Assembly: GCA_037969035.1 (NCBI GenBank)
Contig: JBBKWU010000022.1
Span: forward strand, 62,001-126,000
Source of the DNA: JBBKWU01 sp037969035
GTDB taxonomy: Bacteria; Pseudomonadota; Alphaproteobacteria; Micavibrionales; Micavibrionaceae
DNA length: 64,000 nucleotides
Reading direction: 5' to 3'
Position numbers and translations under genes: made by a program
Part shown: positions 1 to 8,737 of the stretch, piece after piece
How positions within the stretch are numbered: position 1 is the stretch's first letter
How the letters are laid out: each line of letters opens with the position of its first letter
The notes under the pieces: generated by a model
Told to the model about the DNA's origin: nothing
What the model saw: the letters and a program-made list of their open reading frames with translations, nothing else
The model's database searches: none

Positions 1-63
1 CAGAGAACAATGAAGTAATTTGAACGTGAAAATTCACCGCTAGCCTATGGTTTTTGTGATGAA

Positions 64-1167
64 TTAATCTAGATAAGCTTCAAACTTTTTCATGACGCTT
101 TCTGTAGAAAATTCTTCAGGAAGTATCGATGTTTGCGCGGTCTGTTTTTCGAGTGGCTGCAGGCCTTGTATGAGCGCACCCATCTCAGTCATGTTACTTG
201 CAATTAAAAGCTCATCGTTTTTGCAATATTCTTGAATTTCTCTAACGCCATTGGCATCAGAAGAAGCAATGACTCTGGTCCCGCATGCCAGAGATTCCAA
301 AACAACATTGGGCATTCCCTCCCATCTAGAGGGGAGTAAGAAACAATCCGCAGCAGCAATAATGGGCCACGGCTCCTTTGTATTGCCATAAAGACGAATA
401 TTCCTTTTCAGTCCATTTTTATTGATCAAGGCTTGCAGCGCATTTTTTTCTTCTCCGTCACCTAATATTATTAGTTCCCAGTCTTGTTGGGGGGGCAATT
501 TTACTAAGGTTTCTATCAATCGGTCATAGCCTTTTTGCCTATGCAGACGTCCCGCGCAGACAAGGCGTAGCGCGCTTGGCTTTGCCGCAGGAAAATGAAT
601 ATCACTGTTTATTGCGCTGCGTAGTGCTTGTAGATCAACCTGATTAAACAGAACCCGATGGTTATGGATGTTGATTTTTATCAGGTCTTTAAACTCATCG
701 ATTATTTCTTGTGACGGGCTGAGGACGATATCAGCTCTCTTATACAACCGTTTATATAAAAACTTAATCAGCAATGCCTTGTTGCCGTAAAAACGCAACA
801 GTGAACTAGGCACAGACGTTTCGCGCACAATAAACTTTGTTTTTGGAAAAAAACGTTTCATTGATAATAGCAAAAAATTGGAATGGGTCAGTGTTGTGAT
901 CACAATATCGGGCTGTAACGCCGTAAGCTTTGCCTTTAATTTGAAAAAAGCGCGGCTAACACGAACGTTCCCGAGTGAGTGAACGGTAATATGTTTTTGA
1001 ACCCAATCTTTTAAAGGACCGCTATCATTTAAGACAACCATGCTCGGTTCAAATCTATCGGTGTCTAGATTATTCATCAACGTAATCAGCGCCCGCTCTG
1101 CGCCGCCCATACAAAAGACGGGCAGAATAAAAACAACTTTTTTACGCAGAGTATTCTTGTGAGGCAT
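64..1167 (-). CDS. GT4 family glycosyltransferase
   Basis: Retaining glycosyltransferase of the GT-B fold, expected to add a sugar from a nucleotide-sugar donor to a lipid-linked glycan at the inner face of the inner membrane. The N-terminal acceptor-side domain begins with a beta strand and the GT4-typical GGAERA turn (about residues 21-26). The donor domain starts at GRLHRQKGYDRLI (about 208-220), and the E-x7-E signature is in SRWEGMPNVVLESLACG. At 367 aa it is full length for GT4. Its start lies 3 bases after the stop of the next glycosyltransferase, so the two are co-transcribed in the minus-strand polysaccharide operon. Donor and acceptor cannot be told from sequence. Confidence 0.9.
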   Translation of the reverse strand: MPHKNTLRKKVVFILPVFCMGGAERALITLMNNLDTDRFEPSMVVLNDSGPLKDWVQKHITVHSLGNVRVSRAFFKLKAKLTALQPDIVITTLTHSNFLLLSMKRFFPKTKFIVRETSVPSSLLRFYGNKALLIKFLYKRLYKRADIVLSPSQEIIDEFKDLIKINIHNHRVLFNQVDLQALRSAINSDIHFPAAKPSALRLVCAGRLHRQKGYDRLIETLVKLPPQQDWELIILGDGEEKNALQALINKNGLKRNIRLYGNTKEPWPIIAAADCFLLPSRWEGMPNVVLESLACGTRVIASSDANGVREIQEYCKNDELLIASNMTEMGALIQGLQPLEKQTAQTSILPEEFSTESVMKKFEAYLD

Positions 1168-1170
1168 TTC

Positions 1171-2337
1171 TTATTCTTCTAGTCCCTTAAGAATTTTTGT
1201 GATGCGTTGTTTCGGTGTAAACTCGGCCACATAGACGGCATAAGAATTTTCACCAAATTCTGTGCGCATATCCTCTGATTCCAAAAGCGTATTAATGGCT
1301 TTACACCAAGCGCTGACATCACCGTGAGGAACAAGGAGGGCTGTTTTTCCATCTTCTAATATTTCTTTATGAGCGTGTAAATCCGATGCAACGATCGCAC
1401 GGCTGTACCCCATATATTGAGGCAGTTTTAGAGGTGACATGTTTTGTCCAAGGGGAGCACGTTTTATAGGTCTATGCTGTAGAGGCGCCAGCACAACATC
1501 AAAATTTTTCAGAAATAGGGGCATTTCGTCAGGGTTGCGATAGCCATAGAAAAAAATATTACCGTTTTTGTTCCAATTTTCAGCATAATTGATCCAATGC
1601 TCCGTCGCTTCTTTTGTACCCCCGACAATGTGAACCGCAGTGTTTGGCATTTCTGCCGCAGCTTGGCAAAGAATATCAGTCCCACGCAAGCCATATGTAT
1701 CAAGATATCCTGTGTAGCCAATATTGAATTTGAAATTACCTTTTATGTGATTTTCTTTAAACGTAATGATTGCTTGTTTTGTGATCTCTATAGGGGGTTC
1801 CGCGCTAAGGCGGGCAATGACGATATCAACATTGGGAAACTCTTTTCGAAGCATATCTGCAAGTAAATCGGTGGTAACGATTATGCGCACAATATTTTTA
1901 TGCTTCATAATCCAACGAAAACCTTTGTTGCGCCACCATTTTTGTCCTAACGCGCCGAGTGAGTGGGTTTCAAATATGATGGGCATGTCTTTTGGTACAA
2001 GTGCCATTTCAAAAATGGTTAGGCGGCTATAGACCAAATCTGGTTTGAATGTTTTAAATAATTTGCGTGTCTTTAATGCCTGTATAAACCCGCCCAATAG
2101 ATACCAGCGCGTTACATTATTATAAATGAGCTTATTAAAGTAATCGCATTGTACTTTGAATCCGCCACGAAGGCCAAAATATGAGATAGGTTCAGCATGG
2201 TTTTTGCTTGGTGCTATTGCGCTTAGTAAAACATTATGACCCTCATCGGCGAATGCTTGACAGACGCGCATTATACTCAGGCTGTGTGAGGTTTCAGATG
2301 GGATAATAGCATTTGATAGATATAATATATTTTTCAT
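1171..2337 (-). CDS. GT4-like glycosyltransferase
   Basis: Second GT-B glycosyltransferase of the cluster, 388 aa. The N-terminus (MKNILYLSNAIIPS) reads as the first strand of a Rossmann domain. The C-terminal half has the donor-domain pattern, with NIGYTGYLDTYGLRGTD near the domain start and SPLKLPQYMGYSRAIVASD followed by a GKTALLVPHGD segment, as in GT4 enzymes. The E-x7-E motif is less canonical than in its downstream neighbour, so the family call is a little weaker. It lies 3 bases from the DCC-family gene upstream and 3 bases from the GT4 gene downstream. Role inferred: addition of one sugar in assembly of the surface glycan. Confidence 0.82.
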   Translation of the reverse strand: MKNILYLSNAIIPSETSHSLSIMRVCQAFADEGHNVLLSAIAPSKNHAEPISYFGLRGGFKVQCDYFNKLIYNNVTRWYLLGGFIQALKTRKLFKTFKPDLVYSRLTIFEMALVPKDMPIIFETHSLGALGQKWWRNKGFRWIMKHKNIVRIIVTTDLLADMLRKEFPNVDIVIARLSAEPPIEITKQAIITFKENHIKGNFKFNIGYTGYLDTYGLRGTDILCQAAAEMPNTAVHIVGGTKEATEHWINYAENWNKNGNIFFYGYRNPDEMPLFLKNFDVVLAPLQHRPIKRAPLGQNMSPLKLPQYMGYSRAIVASDLHAHKEILEDGKTALLVPHGDVSAWCKAINTLLESEDMRTEFGENSYAVYVAEFTPKQRITKILKGLEE

Positions 2338-2340
2338 TGT

Positions 2341-2757
2341 TTAAAATTTCTCTCCAGAGATTTTCTTCCTTCCCAGGATTTTTAGAGTAAGGTTTCTTCC
2401 GCAACGAAGTACAGGATATAAAATTGCAGATAACCGTTCCGACTTAAACAAGCAATGGTTGATACGATTTAGTATCCGCGATGAGCCAGAAAGCATAGCC
2501 ATGATATGTATCGCATCGGCACCATGATAATATTTGTTATTATAAAGGCAAATCATGCCTTCATCCAAATCATAGCCGTGCTCTTGAGCTACACGGACTT
2601 CAGCTGTGTTGTCCCGTGCATTTATCAAACGAACATGCCCGATGGCGTCTTTTAATTTTAGAAGGCGAACGTAGTTTTTACAAAAAGGGCACTCACCATC
2701 GTAGATAATAAGAGTTTCTGAATGCATTTCACTACTGTTTTGTGATGACGATGTCAT
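2341..2757 (-). CDS. DCC-family (DUF393) thiol-disulfide oxidoreductase-like protein
   Basis: Small protein with the DUF393 signature: YDGECPFCKNYVRLL carries D20 and the Cys23-x2-Cys26 pair, followed by a thioredoxin-like alternation and IHIMAMLSG and YPVLRCGRN segments. Family members are thought to have a thioredoxin-like fold and often stand beside membrane proteins of the vitamin K carboxylase/HTTM group; the substrate is unknown. The listed start overlaps the upstream membrane gene by 26 bases. An alternative start at 2727 (MHSETLIIYDGE) lies just after that gene's stop codon and may be the real one; neither start has a strong ribosome binding site. Being embedded between polytopic membrane and glycosyltransferase genes suggests it serves the membrane protein. 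Confidence 0.85.
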   Translation of the reverse strand: MTSSSQNSSEMHSETLIIYDGECPFCKNYVRLLKLKDAIGHVRLINARDNTAEVRVAQEHGYDLDEGMICLYNNKYYHGADAIHIMAMLSGSSRILNRINHCLFKSERLSAILYPVLRCGRNLTLKILGRKKISGEKF

Positions 2758-4393
2758 GATGGTTTTCTCTAATTACTGATTTTGTAAATGCGCCGTCTTT
2801 ATAACCAAGATAGGCTGATTGATTGCTATAGCGATAGGCAACTATATCTTCTAAATCTATGTTGCTGAATTCTTTATATTCCCAAGGTGTAGAGAAAATA
2901 TGGTGAGTATAGTAGTCATAAGGCCAATTTTGATGGTTCTTTTGTTTGCTGACCGCCCAAATATGATATTTCTGTATGAAATCTTCAATATTGTTAGGCG
3001 TTTTTGAGAAATAGAAGTCAATTATATCGCCGCCTTCGGGTTTAATAATTTCAAGCTGTCTGTTTTCGGCTAGTTCCATTGTTCTTTGACTCTGTGTTAT
3101 GCCGTATGTCCCCGTTGGGAAGAAACCGTCTGATTTGTCTCGTATCAGTCGTTGTTGCGCAAATCGAACCGAAAAGGCGCCAAAATAATTTGATGGGATC
3201 TCTATTTGTCTTCCATCGCTCGTTAGGGCATAAAAACGCTCAACATTTACCGCAGGCGTATCCCACCAGCCCAGTCGCGCTACAAAGAATATTGTAGGTG
3301 CTAATAAAATTATACTGATGAGTAATAGCTTTAACGCAGGGGTTATCACTTTATGTTCTATGGTTTTTAATGCAATCACCACGGATGTATTTAGTAATAT
3401 CCACTTGTAAAAGAAAATTCCCGAGACAAGAAAAATAAGGATGTGGGTTAGGTCATAAAACAACGTTGCCCATAGTGCCCATCTTATTCGAGACAGAGCA
3501 ATTAATGCGAAGAGCTGTCCAATGAATATTATCAGATTAGCGGGGATAACAAAAAATTCAAATGTTTCATATGTTATTTTGGATAAAAATAAGCTGAAAC
3601 TAAGTGGAAATTGTTTCAGTTCTATAGCGTTGAGGATTAGATTGCCTGTGTCGTTATATAGAAACCAGCTATAAAAGTGATCGCCCAGAAAAATCTTTTT
3701 CCAACCGGAATAGAAATAATTTGCAAAATGGACTGCGAGACCACAAAGAAATACTTTCTCCAGAGTAAGTAAATTTTCAGACTTATCTTCATGGTTTGGC
3801 GCCGTTTCTTTTTTATCCAAAAGTTTACTGCAGACAGGTATTATTATTATAAACTGGTAAACAATCATGCTGATAACCAAAAAAACACCAATCTCTATAA
3901 GAGGTATATAGTCGGTACTGGATATTATCATTCCAAGTTGTTCTGATAAAACAGCTTTGTACCATATGACATAGGTGAGCGGCGCAATAGTCAAAGATGG
4001 TAAAAAACACCCGCCGAAGGCCATGAGCGCGGCAATATAGCGTCCATAATTAATGAGCGCAGCCTGATCCGATGGCATGTCAGCAGTGATAAATGTGGGG
4101 AAAGTTATGAGCAAATAAAATCCGAAAAAACCCGAAATGAGCCGTAATAGAATTCTAAATGATTTTGGTAGACTCTTCGATGTAATCCAAGCCCCTGACA
4201 AGCCCAATATTACAGCCGCAGAAAGGCTATATAGTCCATTATCAGCAACGGCTGCTTCTAAAACAAACATTTTGTAAACAGTAAAGGCGGCAAAATTTAA
4301 GAGTATAAACACATAGAAACTAGCCGCTTCCGCCATCGTTTCCTTATGTAATAAAAAAGTTTTTGATTTTTTTATGGCGTTCGAAAAATTCAT
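2732..4393 (-). CDS. Large polytopic membrane protein with C-terminal soluble domain
   Basis: Unrecognised 553-aa protein. Residues about 20-395 contain roughly ten hydrophobic segments. Residues about 400-553 form a hydrophilic domain rich in aromatic residues (GRQIEIPSNYFGAFSVRF, DYYTHHIFSTPWEYKEF), probably exposed to the periplasm or cytoplasm. The start was set at 4393 (MNFSNAIKKSK) because an upstream extension of 30 residues would run inside asnB; from 4393 the gap to asnB is 5 bases. The YDLTHILIFLVSGIFFYKWILLN segment is reminiscent of HTTM/vitamin K carboxylase-like proteins, a family that pairs with DCC proteins, but the resemblance is weak and the assignment is inference. Function unknown; coupled with the DCC gene. 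Confidence 0.8.
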   Translation of the reverse strand: MNFSNAIKKSKTFLLHKETMAEAASFYVFILLNFAAFTVYKMFVLEAAVADNGLYSLSAAVILGLSGAWITSKSLPKSFRILLRLISGFFGFYLLITFPTFITADMPSDQAALINYGRYIAALMAFGGCFLPSLTIAPLTYVIWYKAVLSEQLGMIISSTDYIPLIEIGVFLVISMIVYQFIIIIPVCSKLLDKKETAPNHEDKSENLLTLEKVFLCGLAVHFANYFYSGWKKIFLGDHFYSWFLYNDTGNLILNAIELKQFPLSFSLFLSKITYETFEFFVIPANLIIFIGQLFALIALSRIRWALWATLFYDLTHILIFLVSGIFFYKWILLNTSVVIALKTIEHKVITPALKLLLISIILLAPTIFFVARLGWWDTPAVNVERFYALTSDGRQIEIPSNYFGAFSVRFAQQRLIRDKSDGFFPTGTYGITQSQRTMELAENRQLEIIKPEGGDIIDFYFSKTPNNIEDFIQKYHIWAVSKQKNHQNWPYDYYTHHIFSTPWEYKEFSNIDLEDIVAYRYSNQSAYLGYKDGAFTKSVIRENHHDIVITKQ

Positions 4394-4398
4394 AAGTA

Positions 4399-6135
4399 TT
4401 ACTTTGTTTCTGTGACATTTATAAAAGAGCCGAGTAAGGACTCTTGCAGTGTTTCTCCATTTGCTGCGGCATCTTTTTTCCAAGATTTATAAGGAACGCT
4501 GAAGCCTTGTTTTTTACGGTTCAGAATATTATCAGCGATTAAATCCTTAAAGGCGTATTTCATACCGCCTTTTAACTTCCCATCTTTATACAGGAAGCGC
4601 TCCGGCAAGGAAAATGCAAATTCGATTAAAGATCGTGATAGAAAAGGCGGACGGCATTCCAATGAGACGGACATGCTCGTTCGGTCTACTTTCGTAAGAA
4701 TGTCATCGGGTAGGTATGTATGAAAGTCAATGATCTGCGCGGCCTTCCTGCGCGGTTGATCTTTCTTGTAATATTTCCTGTATGCCCATAAACGATCATA
4801 GTTTTTGTCAACACCAAGGCGTTTTTGCCATTTTTTTAGATCATTGGGATGCACGCTGCCACGAATATAGGCGTATTGCTCTAGCGGATCGCGCATTGAT
4901 AGTAAGGTTAAAATATGGTGTTTGGGAATGAATTTTGGGAATCTGAAGCCTTTTGCTGTTCCAAAAGGTATGAATCTCTGAATTTTACCTAACTTATTAA
5001 ACAGTTCGTACCAGACATAGCCACCAAAAAGTTCATCACCGCCATCGCCACTTAAGGCAACGATAAGGTTTTTGCGAGCAAAAGCGCAGACGCGCTGCGT
5101 AGGGAAGGCTGATGTATCGCCGAATGGTTCGTCAAACCATTCATTCATGCGTGCGCCAAGGTTATCCATTTCACTCTCATCAAACATGTGGAGGTGATGG
5201 GTTGTGTTTGCCGCTTCTGAGACTTGCTTGGCAAAACGACTTTCATCCCGCGCCCCTTGAAAACCAATGGAATATGTTTGGGGTTGTGATGATAATGCGG
5301 CGCCCACCATCGTTATTATTGATGAGTCGATGCCGCCGCTTAGTAAAAAACCTATTGGGACATCACTGATAAGTTGTGCGCTAACGCTAGCACTAACCAG
5401 AGCCTGAAATTCTCTAGCAAGGGTTTCATCGTCATCATTACGTGAGGATATAGGAAGTTCCCAATATGGTTTTGTTTCAATACGGCCTGTCTTAATGTTA
5501 AAGCTAAGTATTTGCGCAGGAAGGAGTTTATAGATATTTTTATAGAGGCTCTTTGGTGCGGGAATATATCTATATGTTAAAAAATCGTAGAGAGCGGTGT
5601 TATCAAACTCTTTTTCATTTGTAGGTAACCAGTGCATCAAGGCTTTTAATTCAGAAGCCCATGAAAATTTATGTTCTTTATGATAGTAAAAAAGAGGTTT
5701 GATTCCAGCACGGTCTCGGATCATGTGAATGGTATGGTCAGCTCTATCATGTATAACAATGACATACATTCCATCTAGACGTTCAGCAAGCGCGATTAAC
5801 CCCCAGTGTGCATAGCCATGTAATACGACTTCTGAATCCGATTCTGATTTAAACGTATAACCTGCAGCGCGAAGTTCTTCCCGCAAAGATTGAAAATTAT
5901 ATATCTCACCATTTACTGTAATGCTAACACTCGTGGTGTCGTTGATCATCGGCTGTTTTCCAGCGTCGGATAAATCTAAGATACTAAGTCTTCTATGCCC
6001 CATATATATATTCTCATATATGGTTTCTTCCGCTTGATCTGGACCCCGATGTATTAAAATATCACGTGCCTGTCGCGCAGCGATAACGTCGCTCTCGTTA
6101 TTGTTTTGTAATATTGTTCCAAAAAGACCGCACAT
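4399..6135 (-). CDS. asnB: Asparagine synthase (glutamine-hydrolysing) / glycan amidotransferase
   Basis: Class II glutamine amidotransferase fused to an ATP-pyrophosphatase synthase domain, 578 aa, the usual AsnB length. Cys2 directly after the initiator Met is the glutaminase nucleophile; RRLSILD and VNGEIYN line the glutamine site. The PP-loop SGGIDSS is at 266-272, and SGDGGDELFGGYVWYE follows. In polysaccharide clusters AsnB homologues often amidate a uronic acid of the glycan or a lipid-linked precursor rather than make free asparagine. The position between a TylF-type methyltransferase and a membrane protein favours that role, but sequence alone does not separate the two. Probably co-transcribed with the genes downstream. 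Confidence 0.93.
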   Translation of the reverse strand: MCGLFGTILQNNNESDVIAARQARDILIHRGPDQAEETIYENIYMGHRRLSILDLSDAGKQPMINDTTSVSITVNGEIYNFQSLREELRAAGYTFKSESDSEVVLHGYAHWGLIALAERLDGMYVIVIHDRADHTIHMIRDRAGIKPLFYYHKEHKFSWASELKALMHWLPTNEKEFDNTALYDFLTYRYIPAPKSLYKNIYKLLPAQILSFNIKTGRIETKPYWELPISSRNDDDETLAREFQALVSASVSAQLISDVPIGFLLSGGIDSSIITMVGAALSSQPQTYSIGFQGARDESRFAKQVSEAANTTHHLHMFDESEMDNLGARMNEWFDEPFGDTSAFPTQRVCAFARKNLIVALSGDGGDELFGGYVWYELFNKLGKIQRFIPFGTAKGFRFPKFIPKHHILTLLSMRDPLEQYAYIRGSVHPNDLKKWQKRLGVDKNYDRLWAYRKYYKKDQPRRKAAQIIDFHTYLPDDILTKVDRTSMSVSLECRPPFLSRSLIEFAFSLPERFLYKDGKLKGGMKYAFKDLIADNILNRKKQGFSVPYKSWKKDAAANGETLQESLLGSFINVTETK

Positions 6136-6217
6136 ATTAGGTTTAGTCTTTTGATCTGATGATAACAGCTTGTATATTACACATTGTCTTTTTCATAGTT
6201 GGGGGTTTAGAAGCGCC

Positions 6218-6967
6218 TTATTTCAGGCACACAACAAGTCCCTGACCTGTAGTAAGATGAATAACGGTTTTGTGTTGTTTTGTAAAGAAGTCGTCCATTG
6301 CTTTTAGTGCTCCGGGACATGCTTCAGAACCATAGTCATCGCAAACAATAATACCGCCATTTACCATGCGAGGATAAAAGAATTCGAGAGCCGCAAAAGT
6401 AGGTTCGTATAAATCAACATCTATGTGTACGAGCGAGAATTTTTCATCTTTTACTTCATTGAAACGGTCGGGAATCCAACCTTTGTAAAGGGTATATTGC
6501 CCTTCGAACTTTTCAAGGTTGTGCATAGCAATGCCTTCACCAACCGCCATATCATTTTTTTTCCATTTAAAGCTATGGCTGTTTTCTACGGCATCCCTAT
6601 CATCCGGTTCAGATAAGCCTTCAAAAGAATCAAAGCCGTGAAGGTGCTTTTTATCTTTATCGCTTGCCGCAAGCATTAAGTAGCTACTGCCTGCACGAAA
6701 GACACCACATTCGGCAATATCGCCTGAAATTCCACGAAGAGATTTTGCAATTTTGTAGAGTGTAAACTTTCTTTCGTGAATATATTTATTGGACTCTGGG
6801 AACCCAGCCCAGACAGCTTTAAAATCAGAGTCATGAAGCCATGCAAGGTTCTTGTTGTAAGTTCTTAATCCCCACCGATGCGCTAAGGCTGTGACAAAGT
6901 CATAGCGCGCTTCATATTGTTTTTTGGTGTTTGAAGAAAATAATGACGCAAGCGTTTTAAATTTCAT
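6218..6967 (-). CDS. TylF/MycF-family SAM-dependent O-methyltransferase
   Basis: Class I methyltransferase of the TylF/macrocin O-methyltransferase family, 249 aa. The SAM-binding strand-turn is GDIAECGVFRAGSSYLM (about 82-98). The metal-dependent catalytic region is HIDVDLYEPT (181-190), followed by GGIIVCDDYG (204-213), giving the acidic residues that bind the divalent ion in this family. It probably methylates a sugar hydroxyl of the surface glycan. It heads the run that continues into asnB, with an 82-base gap. Its start codon overlaps the last codons of a decayed flippase copy on the same strand, showing what used to precede it. Confidence 0.88.
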   Translation of the reverse strand: MKFKTLASLFSSNTKKQYEARYDFVTALAHRWGLRTYNKNLAWLHDSDFKAVWAGFPESNKYIHERKFTLYKIAKSLRGISGDIAECGVFRAGSSYLMLAASDKDKKHLHGFDSFEGLSEPDDRDAVENSHSFKWKKNDMAVGEGIAMHNLEKFEGQYTLYKGWIPDRFNEVKDEKFSLVHIDVDLYEPTFAALEFFYPRMVNGGIIVCDDYGSEACPGALKAMDDFFTKQHKTVIHLTTGQGLVVCLK

Positions 6968-7150
6968 TATGTTTGATTCCTTTTATTGTCGTTCTAAAGA
7001 AATTAAATGTTCAGAAAGACTATAAATTTTAAAAAGTAAACGTGGACATGCTCGTGCTATTTTAGACTAAAGCAAAGTGAAGAAAACCATAATATGGCTA
7101 TATACGCAAGGTTTGTTGTGTGATGTATGAAGAGGTTTGTTTGCGTCTTT
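6957..7150 (-). pseudogene. Remnant of the 3' end of a Wzx-type flippase gene
   Basis: The intergenic stretch upstream of the methyltransferase aligns with the 3' end of the intact flippase (about 9805-9992). By hand count, 57 of 80 bases match from 6963, and 66 of 85 match without gaps from 7061 against 9908. One net indel between these blocks breaks the frame. The copy ends in a stop codon (6957-6959) matching the flippase stop at 9805-9807. Only the last 60 or so codons remain; similarity fades near 7150-7190. The rest of the 6968-7326 gap is AT-rich, with a 7-base inverted repeat (7234-7240 / 7275-7281) and no gene that I can see. Confidence 0.8.
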
Positions 7151-7326
7151 TACGATAGGTAAAGAAACAATTCTAGGGTTTACTTAATGAGATATTACGA
7201 TTACCTCCAAATCTAAGTCACACTACATTATTTGGTTATCTTATGGTTTTTTTTTGTGTACGGTATCTAAGTATGATAACCCTATATCCTCTTAAAAAAT
7301 AAATAAGAATACGGTCTTAGCGACAT

Positions 7327-8727
7327 ATGATATTTTCCTCATTTGATTTTATTCTTCTATTTTTACCCTTGGCCATTTTGGGTTATTTTTTAGCTGGAAA
7401 ATTTAACCATACTTGTGCGGTGTTTTGGTTATTATGCTGTTCTCTACTTTTCTATGGTGCGTGGAATTATATGTATATTCCATTGATCGTGGGCTCTATG
7501 ACACTCAATTACATTTTTGGTCAAGCCATAAGACTTTGCGCACAAGAACGTAGGCGCGCGGCCAAAATGATCATGGTAAGTGGGCTAACTCTTAACTTAG
7601 GGCTTTTGGGATACTTCAAATACACTAATTTCTTCCTAGAAAACCTCAATAAAGCCTTAGGCATCTCATTTGAGCACATCAATATTATTTTACCTTTAGC
7701 AATTTCATTTTTTACCTTTCAGCAAATAGCTTATTTGGTGGATTGTTACCAACGTAAAGTTGGGCGAGAGACTTTTCTTAATTACAGCTTATTTGTAACA
7801 TTTTTCCCGCAACTTATTGCGGGTCCAATTGTGCACCATCGAGAAATGATTCCGCAATTCTCAGAAAAATTTCGCTCGAAAGTCAACTGGGACAATATAG
7901 CCGCAGGCCTATTCATTTTTACAATTGGCTTGTTCAAAAAAGTTATAATAGCGGACAACCTTGCTGAGTTCGCATCATGGGGGTTTGATGATGCGACTTT
8001 CCTGACATTCACAGAAAGCGTTATGGTCACGCTTAGTTATACTTTTCAAATTTACTTTGATTTTTGTGGCTATAGCGACATGGCAATTGGTGCGGCACTC
8101 TTCTTTAATATTAAGTTGCCCAGTAACTTTAACAGTCCTTATAAGGCAATGAACATCCGTGATTTTTGGCAACGGTGGCACATTACATTAAGCCATTTTT
8201 TGCGTGATTATCTTTATATTCCATTGGGCGGAAATAAAAACGGTCTGGCCATTCAATTTATGGCAGTCTTAATAACATTTTTACTGGGTGGCTTATGGCA
8301 TGGAGCCTCATGGACCTTTATTGTATGGGGCATGCTCCATGGTCTAGCTATCATTAGTTTCACTCTTTGGGAGAAAACGAGTTTACGCCTCCCATACTTT
8401 GTTGCATGGGCGACCACATTCGTTTTCATTAATATTACATGGATCGTTTTCCGTGCCTCAGATTGGGATGCGGCAAAGAAAATCTTTAAGGGCTTAGGTA
8501 ATGTGACAGAACTTCACATAAGAGAAGGGACTCCTCTTGACGCTCCTTATATTTTAGGTTTTTCTTTATTAATGCTCGTAGTGTTCTGCAAGAAGCTCCC
8601 TAATAGCAACGAACTTCTCGAGACCTTAAAAACAAAATGGTTCTGGCTTATTTTTATTGCAATGCTTGGCATGATCAGTTTTTGGAAAATTGGGGATTAC
8701 AGCGAATTTCTGTATTTTCAATTTTAG
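7327..8727 (+). CDS. MBOAT-family O-acyltransferase (AlgI-like)
   Basis: Polytopic membrane O-acyltransferase, 466 aa, of the AlgI/DltB type that moves acetyl or another acyl group across the inner membrane onto an extracytoplasmic polysaccharide. Family landmarks: FPQLIAGPIVHHREMIPQF (160-178), QIYFDFCGYSDMAIG (241-255), WQRWHITLSHFLRDYLYIP (281-299) with His285, and GGLWHGASWTFIVWGMLHG (321-339) with the invariant His325. It lies on the strand opposite to the rest of the cluster, and its SGNH-like partner starts 10 bases downstream, the usual arrangement for acetylation modules. Acts on the cluster's glycan by inference. Confidence 0.93.
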   Translation: MIFSSFDFILLFLPLAILGYFLAGKFNHTCAVFWLLCCSLLFYGAWNYMYIPLIVGSMTLNYIFGQAIRLCAQERRRAAKMIMVSGLTLNLGLLGYFKYTNFFLENLNKALGISFEHINIILPLAISFFTFQQIAYLVDCYQRKVGRETFLNYSLFVTFFPQLIAGPIVHHREMIPQFSEKFRSKVNWDNIAAGLFIFTIGLFKKVIIADNLAEFASWGFDDATFLTFTESVMVTLSYTFQIYFDFCGYSDMAIGAALFFNIKLPSNFNSPYKAMNIRDFWQRWHITLSHFLRDYLYIPLGGNKNGLAIQFMAVLITFLLGGLWHGASWTFIVWGMLHGLAIISFTLWEKTSLRLPYFVAWATTFVFINITWIVFRASDWDAAKKIFKGLGNVTELHIREGTPLDAPYILGFSLLMLVVFCKKLPNSNELLETLKTKWFWLIFIAMLGMISFWKIGDYSEFLYFQF

Positions 8728-8737
8728 GTAAAATTTT

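Noticed and set aside
1..63. Possible coding end at the left edge.
   Set aside because: No start codon or conserved frame seen on either strand in this short piece; nothing supportable.
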